Source: Sphingomonas suaedae (GTDB lineage Bacteria; Pseudomonadota; Alphaproteobacteria; Sphingomonadales; Sphingomonadaceae). From it: a DNA stretch of 64,000 nucleotides. The DNA lies in contig NZ_CP042239.1 of assembly GCF_007833215.1 (NCBI RefSeq), positions 2,170,001 through 2,234,000 on the forward strand, in the 5' to 3' direction. The position numbers and the translations under genes are program-made. The notes below the pieces were generated by a model that was not told where the DNA came from, did not search any database, and was given only the letters and a program-made list of their open reading frames with translations. Below are positions 8,486 through 17,098 of this stretch, piece after piece (positions within the stretch are counted from its first letter, which is position 1; the number at the start of each line of letters is the position of its first letter).

Positions 8486-9313
8486 CTACGGGATGCAAAG
8501 CGAGTCCGGCCAGCGCAGCCAGCAGAACCCCTGAATCCAGATCGATGGAACTGCCTCGCCCGCAGCGTTCCGCGCCGGACGAAAACGCACCCGGTTGCTG
8601 ACGACCACCTCACAGGTAACTTGATCGAGCGCCTGCGCCCCGCTGGACTGGACCACGGCACAGTTGGTCACCGCCCCCCGAGCGTCGATCTCGGCACGCA
8701 CAACGACCTTGCGCGTCGGCTCCCGTATTTGCGCATCACGCGGGTAATCATTGGCACTCAGCCATGACGCAGGGCTGCCGATGGGTTCGGCTGGCGTCAC
8801 CGCGGCGGTCACGAGGTTTGGGTCCAGACCCCATTTTCGCATCAGGTCATTCTGGCATCGTTCCGCTGCGGCGAAGGCAGCACCCATGTCGGACAACGGA
8901 AGATCATAGCGCCTGCCGTCGGTACGGATCACCACCCGCTCCCTGCCCCGGAATCCATCGCTCAGAGTGATGGGAACGCCGAACTTGGTTATGCGTCCGC
9001 CCTCTTCCCGCGGCACCGCGACGCCATAGACAGTCTCTCGATCACGCCCGGGATTCAGGACGAGCCTGGCGTCCGTCGGTTTGATCGATTTGGTTTCGCG
9101 GGTCGGTTCGATCAGGACGATCTGGTCCGCGCCCGTGATCGGATACAGCCCGAAACCGAACACGACCTGGTCCGCTCCGGTCCCGAACCTGCGGGAAAGA
9201 AGACACCGCCCATCGCTGTGCTCGACCGACCAGTCGTTCGCGGGCTCTAGCACGCTTGGGGCGTCCGTCAGCGGCACGGCAAACATCGTCAGCATCGCGA
9301 GCAGTTTCAACAT
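8486..9313 (-). CDS. exported protein with TonB C-terminal-like domain
   Basis: 275 residues starting with a probable signal peptide. The last third (EIDARGAVTNCAVVQSSG, CEVVVSNRVRFRPARNAAG) matches the TonB-C fold seen in energy-transducing TonB and many stand-alone envelope proteins. There is no N-terminal membrane anchor with a proline-rich spacer, so it is not a full TonB. The first two thirds are unrecognised. GC appears somewhat lower than in the neighbours. Probably periplasmic; role unknown. Confidence 0.7.
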   Translation of the reverse strand: MLKLLAMLTMFAVPLTDAPSVLEPANDWSVEHSDGRCLLSRRFGTGADQVVFGFGLYPITGADQIVLIEPTRETKSIKPTDARLVLNPGRDRETVYGVAVPREEGGRITKFGVPITLSDGFRGRERVVIRTDGRRYDLPLSDMGAAFAAAERCQNDLMRKWGLDPNLVTAAVTPAEPIGSPASWLSANDYPRDAQIREPTRKVVVRAEIDARGAVTNCAVVQSSGAQALDQVTCEVVVSNRVRFRPARNAAGEAVPSIWIQGFCWLRWPDSLCIP

Positions 9314-9407
9314 GTTTTCCCCTCTGACGGTTGATGATAGCCCGTCGCCGGAGCATGTCCAATCGGCGTCGCTTGACCCGCGGTTTGCGACCGGTCAAGC
9401 CGCCGCC

Positions 9408-10307
9408 ATGCGTCCCATCGCCCCCCTCATCGCCTTCGCCGTCGCATCGCTCGGCATCGCGATCTTTTCGTCGATGGATGCGGTGATGAAGGGCCTGGTG
9501 ATCGCGCTCGGTGCCTATAATGCGCTGACCTGGCGGATGCTGGCGGGAGTGGTGGCGAGCGGCGTTCCCTACGCCCTGTCGCGCCCGCCGCGCCCCAGCC
9601 GCGCGGCGATGCGGCTGCATCTGGTTCGCGCCGCAGTGTCCGCCGTGATGGCCTTCCTGTTCTTCTGGGGCCTCGGCCGCGTGCCGATGGCGCAGGCGAT
9701 CGCGCTCTCGTTCATCGCGCCGATCATCGCGCTGTTCCTCGCGGCTTGGCTGCTGAAGGAGAGGATCACCCGCCTCACCCTCGTCGCCACCGCGCTCGCC
9801 TTTGCCGGCGTGCTGCTGATCCTGTGGGGCCAGTCGCACGCCGAACTGGGCGAGGACGCGTTCTGGGGCGCGCTCGCGATCCTCGGCTCGGCGCTCTGCT
9901 ACGCCTGGAACATCATCCTGATGCGCCAGCAATCGCTGCTCGCAGGTCCGGGCGAGGTCGCCTTCTACCAGTCGCTGTTCGTCGCCGGGCTGTTCCTGCT
10001 CGCCGCGCCCTGGCTACTGCGCGTCCCCTCGGTCGAGCACGCCCCCGCGCTGATCCTCGCCGCGATCCTCGCCACCGCCTCGCTCTTCCTGCTCAGCTGG
10101 GCCTATGCCCGCGCCGAGGCCAATTATCTCGCGCCGACCGAATATACCGGCTTCCTCTGGGCGACATTCTGGGGTTGGATCGTGTTCGGCGAACGGGTTT
10201 CCGTCTTCACCGTGGCGGGCGCGGCGCTGATCGTCGGAGGCTGCATCATCGCGGCGCGGCGGCGCGATCAGGCGCCGGTCGCCGATACGGAGGCACAATT
10301 GCCATGA
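9408..10307 (+). CDS. EamA-family (DMT superfamily) transporter
   Basis: 299 residues with ten predicted membrane helices in two EamA repeats, the standard drug/metabolite transporter length. Recognisable blocks include ALGAYNALTWRMLAG, RVPMAQAIALSFIAPIIALFLAAWLLKERI and the C-terminal repeat (FWGWIVFGERV). The start at 9408 (ATG) places the first helix right at the N-terminus. Its stop overlaps the GNAT start as ATGA. Substrate unknown; such proteins export metabolites or amino acids. Confidence 0.88.
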   Translation: MRPIAPLIAFAVASLGIAIFSSMDAVMKGLVIALGAYNALTWRMLAGVVASGVPYALSRPPRPSRAAMRLHLVRAAVSAVMAFLFFWGLGRVPMAQAIALSFIAPIIALFLAAWLLKERITRLTLVATALAFAGVLLILWGQSHAELGEDAFWGALAILGSALCYAWNIILMRQQSLLAGPGEVAFYQSLFVAGLFLLAAPWLLRVPSVEHAPALILAAILATASLFLLSWAYARAEANYLAPTEYTGFLWATFWGWIVFGERVSVFTVAGAALIVGGCIIAARRRDQAPVADTEAQLP

Positions 10308-10783
10308 TCGCGATTCGTCAGGCGACTGCGCAGGATTTCGATCTCGTCGCAGGCTTCATCCGCAAGCTCGCCGACTATGAGAAACTCGCACACGAGGTCC
10401 GTTTCGACGACGCGACGCTCCATCGTCATCTGTTCGGCGAGCGGCCCGCCGCCGAAGTGTTGATCGGCGAACTGGACGGCGTCCCTGCCGGGTTCGCGCT
10501 GTTCTTTCAGACGTTCTCGACCTTCGAGGGCAAGCCCGGCCTCTGGCTGGAGGACCTGTTCGTCGAACCCCACGCACGCGGCGCGGGGCTGGGCCGCGCC
10601 CTGCTCTCCAGCCTCGCCGCGCTCGTCATCGAACGCGGCGGCGCGCGGCTCGAATGGAACGTCCTCGACTGGAACGCACTGGGCAAGGGCTTCTATCGCA
10701 GCATCGGCGCGGCGCATGTCGATGGCTGGGAACGCTGGCGGATGCAGGACGAAGCGCTGGAGGCGCTGGCCAATGGCTTTTGA
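10304..10783 (+). CDS. GNAT-family N-acetyltransferase
   Basis: 159 residues. Motif A, the acetyl-CoA pyrophosphate loop, is RGAGLGRALL, preceded by WLEDLFVEPHA and followed by RLEWNVLDWNALGKGFYRSIGA. This arrangement is typical of the diamine/spermidine-acetyltransferase-like GNAT branch, so a small amine substrate is plausible. It overlaps EamA by 4 bases and TfoX by 11, suggesting the three are made together. Confidence 0.88.
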   Translation: MIAIRQATAQDFDLVAGFIRKLADYEKLAHEVRFDDATLHRHLFGERPAAEVLIGELDGVPAGFALFFQTFSTFEGKPGLWLEDLFVEPHARGAGLGRALLSSLAALVIERGGARLEWNVLDWNALGKGFYRSIGAAHVDGWERWRMQDEALEALANGF

Positions 10784-11129
10784 CGCGGGGCTCGTCGAAT
10801 GGGCCAAGGAAGCGCTGGAGCCGCTCGGCACCGTCAGCCACCGCCCGATGATGGGCGCAGCGGTGCTCCACTGCGACGGACTCGTCTTCGCCGTGGTCGA
10901 CGAAGAGGCAATTTACTTCAAGAACGACAAGGTCAGCGCGCCCCTGTGGGACGAAGCCGGATGCCCGCCCTTCACCTTCACCGGCAAGGACGGCGAGACC
11001 GTCTCGATGAACTATCGCCGCGCGCCCGACGACGTCTATGACGATGCCGATGCGATGCGGACCTGGGCGGCGCTGGCGCTTGAAGCGAGCCGACGGGCAC
11101 CCGTGAAGAAGAAGCGCAAACCCGGCTGA
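10773..11129 (+). CDS. TfoX N-terminal domain protein
   Basis: 118 residues matching the TfoX N-terminal domain: an N-terminal helix (VEWAKEALEPLG), MMGAAVLHCDGLVFAVVDEEAIYFKND, then a short strand/helix and a basic tail (KKKRKPG). In gammaproteobacteria TfoX regulates competence, but short stand-alone copies are common in alphaproteobacteria and have no established role. The start at 10773 lies inside the end of the GNAT gene. Confidence 0.8.
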   Translation: MAFDAGLVEWAKEALEPLGTVSHRPMMGAAVLHCDGLVFAVVDEEAIYFKNDKVSAPLWDEAGCPPFTFTGKDGETVSMNYRRAPDDVYDDADAMRTWAALALEASRRAPVKKKRKPG

Positions 11130-11135
11130 GCCGTT

Positions 11136-12029
11136 TCAGGCGACCGCCTGCGCTTCCTGCCCCTGCAACCGCGCGATGTCCCGCCGCGGCGGCGCGCCGA
11201 ACAGCCGGGCATATTCGCGGCTGAACTGCGACGGGCTGTCATAGCCGACCGCAAAGCCTGCACTCCCCGCGCTCGCCCCCTCCGCCAGCATCAGTCGCCG
11301 CGCCTCCTGCAACCGTAGCTGCTTCTGATATTCCAGCGGCGTCATTCGCGTCATCGCCTTGAAATGCGCATGGAGCGAGGATTCGCTCATCCCCGCCGCA
11401 TCGGCGATGTCGCGGATGCGCAGTTGCTTGTCGAAAGCCCCGCGGATCGTCGCGATCGCCCGGCTTACCTGCCGCAAATGACTGTCCCCCGCCGCGATGT
11501 GGCGCAGCATCGGTCCGTGCGGGCCGTTCAACAGACGATAGAGGATTTCGCGTTCGATCAACGGTGCGAGCATTGCAATGTCCCCTGGCGTATCGAGCAG
11601 GCCGACAAGTCGGTTCACCGCGTCGATCAGCCCCGCATCGCTCTTGCATACCGCGAGTGCGGGGACCCCCGCAGGCGCGTCCGGCCCACGCTGCGCGACG
11701 ACCAGATCGGCGAGCGCCGCCATGTCGAGGTCGATCTTGCAGCACAGATAGGGTCGCTCCGGGCTCGCCTCCAGCACATGCCCGACCAGGGGCAGGTCGA
11801 CAGATACGACCAGATAATGTGCCGGGTCATAGACCAAGCTGTGCTCCCCGACCGCCACGCGCTTCGACCCCTGGGCGATCAGGCAAAGCGATGCTTCATA
11901 AACGGCAGGCATCGGCTCGGTCGGCTCATGGCCCCGGATCAACGACAGTCGCGGTACCTCCGACGGAAATATACCCGGTTCCTGCGTATGGCGCGCGAGG
12001 ACCTTCGCGACTTCGGCAATGCGTTCCAT
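11136..12029 (-). CDS. AraC-family transcriptional regulator
   Basis: 297 residues. The N-terminal ligand domain is of the AraC_N type found in YqhC-like regulators (LIAQGSKRVAVGEHSLVYDPAHYLVVSVDLPLVGHV). The C-terminal double helix-turn-helix includes IRDIADAAGMSESSLHAHFKAMT and AGFAVGYDSPSQFSREYARLFG. The ATG at 12029 was preferred; an upstream in-frame extension of 38 residues runs into the promoter of the divergent SDR gene and lacks family similarity. It probably controls that SDR. Confidence 0.88.
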   Translation of the reverse strand: MERIAEVAKVLARHTQEPGIFPSEVPRLSLIRGHEPTEPMPAVYEASLCLIAQGSKRVAVGEHSLVYDPAHYLVVSVDLPLVGHVLEASPERPYLCCKIDLDMAALADLVVAQRGPDAPAGVPALAVCKSDAGLIDAVNRLVGLLDTPGDIAMLAPLIEREILYRLLNGPHGPMLRHIAAGDSHLRQVSRAIATIRGAFDKQLRIRDIADAAGMSESSLHAHFKAMTRMTPLEYQKQLRLQEARRLMLAEGASAGSAGFAVGYDSPSQFSREYARLFGAPPRRDIARLQGQEAQAVA

Positions 12030-12180
12030 ATCCGCCCTTGTCGCGCACGCTCCGCGCGATCGCAACCCATGGCATTTGGAAATGGAGGATCGTGCAATTT
12101 CTTCGGGCGATCGCTCTACCGCTCCGGCGCGGTCCGGACGCATCTCTGACGCGTCAACTCAAGCCGAAAGGAATGGACCC

Positions 12181-12909
12181 ATGACCACCCCCACCCTCGA
12201 CAAGACGATCCTCGTCACCGGCGCATCGAGCGGCATCGGCGAAGCCACCGTGCGCGAACTCGCCGCCGCCGGCGCACGCCTGTTCATCGGCGCGCGCCGC
12301 TCCGATCGCCTCGCCGCGCTGGCCGACGAACTGGGCGACAACGTCGCCTGGCGGCAGCTCGACGTCGCCGATGGCGACAGCTTCGAGGCGTTCGTCGCAG
12401 CAGCGGAGGCGCGGTTCGGGCGCGTCGACGTGCTGGTCAACAATGCCGGCGTGATGCCGCTCTCCCGCCTCGATGCGCTCAAGCGCGACGAGTGGAAGCG
12501 GATGATCGACGTCAATGTCCATGGCGTGCTCAACGGCATCGCCGCGGTGCTGCCGCGCTTCGCCGCGCAAGGGAGCGGCCATGTCGTCAATGTCGCATCG
12601 GTCGCCGCCCACATGGTCGCGCCGACCGCAGCGGTTTATTGCGGCACCAAATATGCCGTCTGGGCGATCACCGAAGGGCTGCGGATGGAGCATGACGATA
12701 TCCGCACCACGATCATCTCGCCCGGCGTGGTCGCGACCGAGCTGGGTGAGGACATCACCGTGCCCGAGATCGCGGAGGGGCTGAAGCAGTGGCGCCAGAA
12801 GTCGCTGACGCCGGATGCGATCGCGCGCGCGATTGCCTATGCCATCGCCCAGCCCGATGGCGTCGACGTCAGCGAGATCATCGTGCGTCCCGCCGGTGGT
12901 GCGTTCTGA
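12181..12909 (+). CDS. short-chain dehydrogenase/reductase
   Basis: 242 residues. Classical SDR: TGASSGIG cofactor loop at 12-19, NNAG, catalytic Ser in NVASVAAH and YCGTK active site. It belongs to the YdfG-like oxidoreductase group, most often NADP dependent, acting on hydroxy acids or aldehydes. ATG 12181 follows AAAGGA. It is divergent from the AraC regulator; in YqhC systems the regulator controls such an aldehyde reductase (inference). A strong hairpin follows its stop. Confidence 0.88.
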   Translation: MTTPTLDKTILVTGASSGIGEATVRELAAAGARLFIGARRSDRLAALADELGDNVAWRQLDVADGDSFEAFVAAAEARFGRVDVLVNNAGVMPLSRLDALKRDEWKRMIDVNVHGVLNGIAAVLPRFAAQGSGHVVNVASVAAHMVAPTAAVYCGTKYAVWAITEGLRMEHDDIRTTIISPGVVATELGEDITVPEIAEGLKQWRQKSLTPDAIARAIAYAIAQPDGVDVSEIIVRPAGGAF

Positions 12910-12914
12910 ACGGA

Positions 12915-12948
12915 CAAGGCCCCGAACGCGGAACCGTTCGGGGCCTTG
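12915..12948. terminator. perfect 14-base-pair hairpin between convergent genes
   Basis: CAAGGCCCCGAACG (12915-12928) and its exact complement (12935-12948) enclose a 6-base loop. It lies between the convergent stops of the SDR and ppa. There is no long T-run on either side, but the stem is strong enough to serve as a bidirectional terminator or mRNA 3' end. Confidence 0.75.
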
Positions 12949-12971
12949 CGAAATTCAACGATTGAAGCAGG

Positions 12972-13517
12972 TCAGGCCGCCGCAGCCTTGGCCTGCTTCG
13001 CCGCGTCGATCGCCTCGACGACGATCCGGCGTGCTTCCTCGGCATCACCCCATTCGCCGATGCGGACCCATTTTTCGGACTCCAGGTCCTTATAATGTTT
13101 GAAGAAATGCTCGATCTGCTGGAGCACGATCGAGGGCAGGTCGCCGCGCTCGCCGACATCGGTATAATAGGGGAAGGTCGTGTCGACGGGAACGCAGACC
13201 AGCTTCTCGTCGCCCCCCGCCTCGTCTTCCAGCTTCAGCACGCCGATGGGCCGCGCGCGCACGACGCAGCCCGGGATGAAGGGCGAGCGTGAGATGACCA
13301 GCGCATCGAGCGGATCGCCATCGGGCGACAGCGTGTGCGGCACGAAGCCGTAATTGGCCGGATAGCGCATCGGGGTGTGCAGGATGCGGTCGACGAACAG
13401 CGCGCCCGACGCCTTGTCGAACTCATATTTCACCGGCTCGCCGCCGGTCGGCACTTCGATGATGACGTTCAGGCTGTGCGGCGGATTGTCGCCGACAGGG
13501 ATCATGTCGATACGCAT
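12972..13517 (-). CDS. ppa: inorganic pyrophosphatase, family I
   Basis: 181 residues, the normal bacterial length. It hydrolyses pyrophosphate to phosphate in the cytoplasm and drives biosynthetic reactions. The active-site metal signature is DGDPLDALV, with KYEFDKASGALFVDRILHTPMRYPANYGFVPHT before it and KDLESEKWVRIGEW near the C-terminus. ATG 13517 follows AGAGGACG. It is separated from the upstream M61 gene by a long palindromic repeat. Confidence 0.96.
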   Translation of the reverse strand: MRIDMIPVGDNPPHSLNVIIEVPTGGEPVKYEFDKASGALFVDRILHTPMRYPANYGFVPHTLSPDGDPLDALVISRSPFIPGCVVRARPIGVLKLEDEAGGDEKLVCVPVDTTFPYYTDVGERGDLPSIVLQQIEHFFKHYKDLESEKWVRIGEWGDAEEARRIVVEAIDAAKQAKAAAA

Positions 13518-13538
13518 GTTTCGTCCTCTGTTAGGTTA

Positions 13539-13619
13539 CGGCACCAGCCCGCTCCCCAGCCGTCCGCCCACACCAGTATAGCGTGATGGGTGGCCGGCTG
13601 GGGGAGCGGGCTGGTGCCG
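13539..13619. repeat. long intergenic palindrome, family A copy 1
   Basis: A 24-base left arm (13539-13562, beginning CGGCACCAGCCCGCTCCCC) pairs with a right arm at 13595-13619 that has one extra G; the loop is about 32 bases. It begins 12 bases before the end of the M61 gene on the reverse strand and lies upstream of ppa. A second copy with the same arm sequence and similar loop words is at 59047-59124, so this is a dispersed element rather than a one-off terminator. Confidence 0.8.
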
Positions 13620-13631
13620 CCGCGGCTCGCG

Positions 13632-15536
13632 TCAGCGAGCAGCCAAAAGCTTATCCAGGCCACCCTCTCCGGTGCCGATTTTTTCGAGGCGCGGATAGCG
13701 CAGGCCATCGCGATAGTCGATGGTCGTTTCGCGATAGCGCGAACCGCTTTTCACCAGCAGCTTGATCGGCGCGTTGCCGGTCTTGGCGGCGATGATCGCA
13801 TCCTTCAGCCGCTCGTCCGAATATTCGCGCCCCGCGACCGCAACGATCGTGTCGCCCAGGTCCAGCCCCGCGTCGAACGCGGGCGAATCCCAGATCACGC
13901 CGCTGATCGAACCGCCCTTCCCGACGGTCAGACCGATCGAATAGCTGTGATCGACCATGTTCCGGCGCTTCTCGTTATTCTTGAATGCCGGGGTTGGCTC
14001 GTCGGTATAGATCAGGCGGTAGCCATTCTGCGTGAACCCCGCGAGCGGCGCCTTTGGCGCAACGTCGTACACCCGCGACTTGAGGAAACCCGCCCAGTCA
14101 TAGGGCTGCACCCCGTTCAGCGTCGCGACGACCGTATCGAAATCATAGGTCAGCACACCCCAGTCGCCATCGCGCATCCCGAAGAACGCCCGCGCGAAAT
14201 CGTCCATCGATTTCTTCCCGCGCGACAGTTCGCGCAGCTTGGCGTCGGCCTCGAGCCAGATCAGCAGCCCTTCATTGTAATAATCCTCCGACCGCTGCCA
14301 GCTGACCCAGCCCTTGGGACGGCGCGCCGAGATGATCGGATCGTTGGTCGTGTCGACCAGCGGCCGCCAGCTGCGCGCCGGCCGATTGTCCAGGCTCGCC
14401 GCGATATTGGCGAGCATGTCGAGCGTATCCTGCTTGCTGACGATGCCCGAGCGCGCCTGGAGCACATAGCCCCAGAATTGCGTCTGGCCTTCATAGACCC
14501 ACAGCATCGTATCGCGCATCGGGGTGCGGAAATCAGGGGTCCAGGCATCGGCACCGCGACGGAACTTGCCGTTCCAGCTGTGAACGAACTCATGCGGCAA
14601 CAGGTTGCGCGAGCCCGGCCCCTCGCTCCATTTGGTGAAATATCCGGGCTTCACCCCATTTTCTGAGCTGCGATGATGCTCCAGCCCGATCCCGCCCATC
14701 TCGTCGCTGATCGCCAGCAGGAATTCATACTGGTCGTAATGCTGCGCGCCGAACAGCTTGACCGACTGTTCGACCAACTTCTTGTGTGCGTCGATTTGCT
14801 CGGGCGTCGCCGCCAGCTCCTCGGGCTCATCGGCAAAGACGTTGAGGTCGACTTGGGGCGAGAGCTTGATCTCGCGATAATGGCGACCGGCGAACACCGG
14901 CGAGTCGATCAGCGTCTCATAATCGGTCGTCTCATAGACATAGGAGTCGCCCTGTTTCTTCGCGGGCAGGCCCGAGACCGCGGTCCAGCCTTGAGGATAG
15001 GTGACGGTGGCGGAAACCGGAATATGGCGGGTGAAATAGCCCGCCGGATAGAGGCTTACCTGCTCGAACTGGAGGTTCAGCATCGTCGGCGCGATCGACA
15101 CGCGCCCCTGATTGCCGTCGGTGGCGCCGACGAACTGGAATTCCAGATCGAGCTGCGTCGCGCCCTGCGGCACATCGACATGGAACGCCCAGACATCGAC
15201 CGTATCGCGGGTCCACGGCACCGGCTTGCCATTGGCGCCAATCTTCAGGCCCGCCAGCTTCTCGATCTCGCCGCGCGCCGCATGTTTGCCAGGCAGCCAT
15301 GCGGGCATCATCAGCACCATCGGCCCGGCATTCGCGACGGGGATGGTCTGCTTCACGCGATAGATCGCCTGTTGCACATCGGTCGCATCGACCTTCACCG
15401 TCATCGTGCCGGGATAGGCGATGTCGCGCGCGGCAGGGATGCGGTTGTCGAACGGCAGTGGCTGGGGCGCGCTGTTCTGGGCGAGGGCGGCACTTGTAGC
15501 GAGCAACAGGGCGGTGAGCGCAAAGGCGCGACGCAT
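13632..15536 (-). CDS. M61 glycyl-aminopeptidase-like metallopeptidase with PDZ domain
   Basis: 634 residues with a signal peptide ending ALAQ. The zinc motif HEFVH (LLPHEFVHSWNGK) and the downstream glutamate in MLWVYEGQTQFWG match peptidase family M61. A C-terminal PDZ-like domain is seen near residues 540-600 (WDSPAFDAGLDLGDTIVAVAG). Family members cleave N-terminal Gly/Ala from peptides and are periplasmic. The ATG at 15536 is preferred over a TTG two codons upstream because AAAGG is well spaced from it. Confidence 0.93.
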   Translation of the reverse strand: MRRAFALTALLLATSAALAQNSAPQPLPFDNRIPAARDIAYPGTMTVKVDATDVQQAIYRVKQTIPVANAGPMVLMMPAWLPGKHAARGEIEKLAGLKIGANGKPVPWTRDTVDVWAFHVDVPQGATQLDLEFQFVGATDGNQGRVSIAPTMLNLQFEQVSLYPAGYFTRHIPVSATVTYPQGWTAVSGLPAKKQGDSYVYETTDYETLIDSPVFAGRHYREIKLSPQVDLNVFADEPEELAATPEQIDAHKKLVEQSVKLFGAQHYDQYEFLLAISDEMGGIGLEHHRSSENGVKPGYFTKWSEGPGSRNLLPHEFVHSWNGKFRRGADAWTPDFRTPMRDTMLWVYEGQTQFWGYVLQARSGIVSKQDTLDMLANIAASLDNRPARSWRPLVDTTNDPIISARRPKGWVSWQRSEDYYNEGLLIWLEADAKLRELSRGKKSMDDFARAFFGMRDGDWGVLTYDFDTVVATLNGVQPYDWAGFLKSRVYDVAPKAPLAGFTQNGYRLIYTDEPTPAFKNNEKRRNMVDHSYSIGLTVGKGGSISGVIWDSPAFDAGLDLGDTIVAVAGREYSDERLKDAIIAAKTGNAPIKLLVKSGSRYRETTIDYRDGLRYPRLEKIGTGEGGLDKLLAAR

Positions 15537-15651
15537 GAACAAACCTTTCGGACAGGGCAGACAGGATATGTTGTCACCTTAGCCAGTCCGGCACCGCGAC
15601 GTAAACCCTTGGCGACATCAGGGTTCACGGCTTGCTTACCATTGCCGCGTT

Positions 15652-16974
15652 ATGCCGTTCGCCATGTATCACGACCCCGCCCTTGCCCGCAGCGCCAAGG
15701 CCGACCCCCGGCCCAAATCCGCCGTCAGCACCGGCTGCGGCCTCGCCGGCCTCGCGGGCATGGCGATCTGGCTGACGATCGCGCGTAGCTATGGCCTCGA
15801 CGGACCTTTCGCGGCCTTGGTCAATCTTGTCGCGGGCGGCGTACCGATGGTGTTCTGGGCGGTGTTCGTGGACAGGGTCCATCGCAATCCGACGACCGGC
15901 GTCAAATGGGAAAACCCCCGCCCGCTGCGCGAAACGCTGGACATCTCGATCACCAAGATTGCGGGGCTGTGGCTCACCTGGGGCGGGATCGCCGCAATCT
16001 ACGCCATCTGCCGCTTCTATTGGGAGGGCAATTTCGCCTTCGCCATGTGGTGTTTCCAGATGGCGGCGCCTGCGCTGTTCGTCCTCTCGGTCCCCTATGT
16101 GCTGTGGATCGACCGCCATCTCGAAAACCCGCGCGACGGCGCCTGGGCGCTCGGCGCGTGGCTGATCGGGTCGAAGGAGCCGGTCGAGGACGAGGCGATT
16201 CACAACCATCTGCGCAGCTGGGGGGTGAAGGCGTTCTTCCTCGCCTTCATGCTCGCGATCGTCCCACCCGGCTTCGGCGCGTTCGTCCGCGCCGATGCGA
16301 GTGGGATCCTGACCAACCCGGTCGCGCTCGCCAACTGGCTGATCACCGGCATGTTCATGCTCGACGTCGCCTTTGCGACGGTCGGCTACATCCTCACCTT
16401 CCGCCCGCTCGACAGCCATATCCGCACCGCCAATCCCTATGCGGGGGCCTGGGCGGTGGCACTGATCTGCTACCCGCCCTTCATCCTGATGGGGAATGGC
16501 GGGCCGCTCGACTATCATCCGGGCACATCGGACTGGACGCACTGGCTGGCGGGGCACGATGTGCTGTTGTGGATCGTCGGCGCGGTGCTGGTGGCGCTGA
16601 CCGCCATCTACGCCTGGGCGACGATGGCGTTCGGCTTTCGCTTCTCGAACCTCACCCATCGCGGGATCATCACCCATGGGCCGTATGCGTTCACGCGGCA
16701 CCCGGCCTATCTGTCGAAGAACCTGTTCTGGTGGATCGCGACCTGCCCGCTGCTGGTCACCACCGGCAGCCTGGCCGATGCGGCGCGCGCGACATTACTG
16801 CTCGGGCTGGTCAGCCTGATCTATTATGTCCGCGCCAAGACCGAGGAAAAGCATCTGCGCGAAGACCCGGCCTATCGCGACTATAGCGAGTGGATGGAGC
16901 GCAATGCGCCAATCCCGCGGTTGTTTGCGTGGGTGATGGGGAAGAAGCGCGCGCCCGTAGCTGCAGAACAGTAA
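15652..16974 (+). CDS. isoprenylcysteine carboxyl methyltransferase-family membrane protein
   Basis: 440 residues and about nine membrane helices. The C-terminal part has the ICMT/PEMT-type SAM site: THGPYAFTRHPAYLSKNLFWW followed by RAKTEEKHLREDPAYRDY. It is much longer than a minimal ICMT domain because of an extra N-terminal five- to six-helix region that I cannot name. Bacterial relatives methylate small lipophilic substrates; the true substrate is unknown. A dispersed palindrome begins 5 bases after the stop. Confidence 0.8.
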   Translation: MPFAMYHDPALARSAKADPRPKSAVSTGCGLAGLAGMAIWLTIARSYGLDGPFAALVNLVAGGVPMVFWAVFVDRVHRNPTTGVKWENPRPLRETLDISITKIAGLWLTWGGIAAIYAICRFYWEGNFAFAMWCFQMAAPALFVLSVPYVLWIDRHLENPRDGAWALGAWLIGSKEPVEDEAIHNHLRSWGVKAFFLAFMLAIVPPGFGAFVRADASGILTNPVALANWLITGMFMLDVAFATVGYILTFRPLDSHIRTANPYAGAWAVALICYPPFILMGNGGPLDYHPGTSDWTHWLAGHDVLLWIVGAVLVALTAIYAWATMAFGFRFSNLTHRGIITHGPYAFTRHPAYLSKNLFWWIATCPLLVTTGSLADAARATLLLGLVSLIYYVRAKTEEKHLREDPAYRDYSEWMERNAPIPRLFAWVMGKKRAPVAAEQ

Positions 16975-16978
16975 AGCT

Positions 16979-17086
16979 CGTCACCCCGGACCTGTGCCGG
17001 GGTCCACTCATCATCCCGCGCATCGCTTTGAGCCTCTTGCTTCGCGCCTGCCTCCCGGTGGACCCCGGAACAAGTCCGGGGTGACG
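16979..17086. repeat. dispersed palindromic repeat, CCCCGGA/CCGGGG type
   Basis: Arms of about 29 bases: 16979-17007 (begins CGTCACCCCGGACC) and 17058-17086 (ends AGTCCGGGGTGACG), with about 50 bases of unrelated loop. The arms differ at a few central positions. Elements with this wording are very frequent between genes in sphingomonads. It sits between two convergent stops and may act as a bidirectional terminator. Confidence 0.8.
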
Positions 17087-17098
17087 GTTGGGGCTTGG

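Noticed and set aside
12056..12114. Two GCGATCGC sites in the AraC/SDR divergent promoter
   Set aside because: A perfect palindrome, but the word is expected by chance in GC-rich DNA and is not of AraC operator type; no support beyond repetition.
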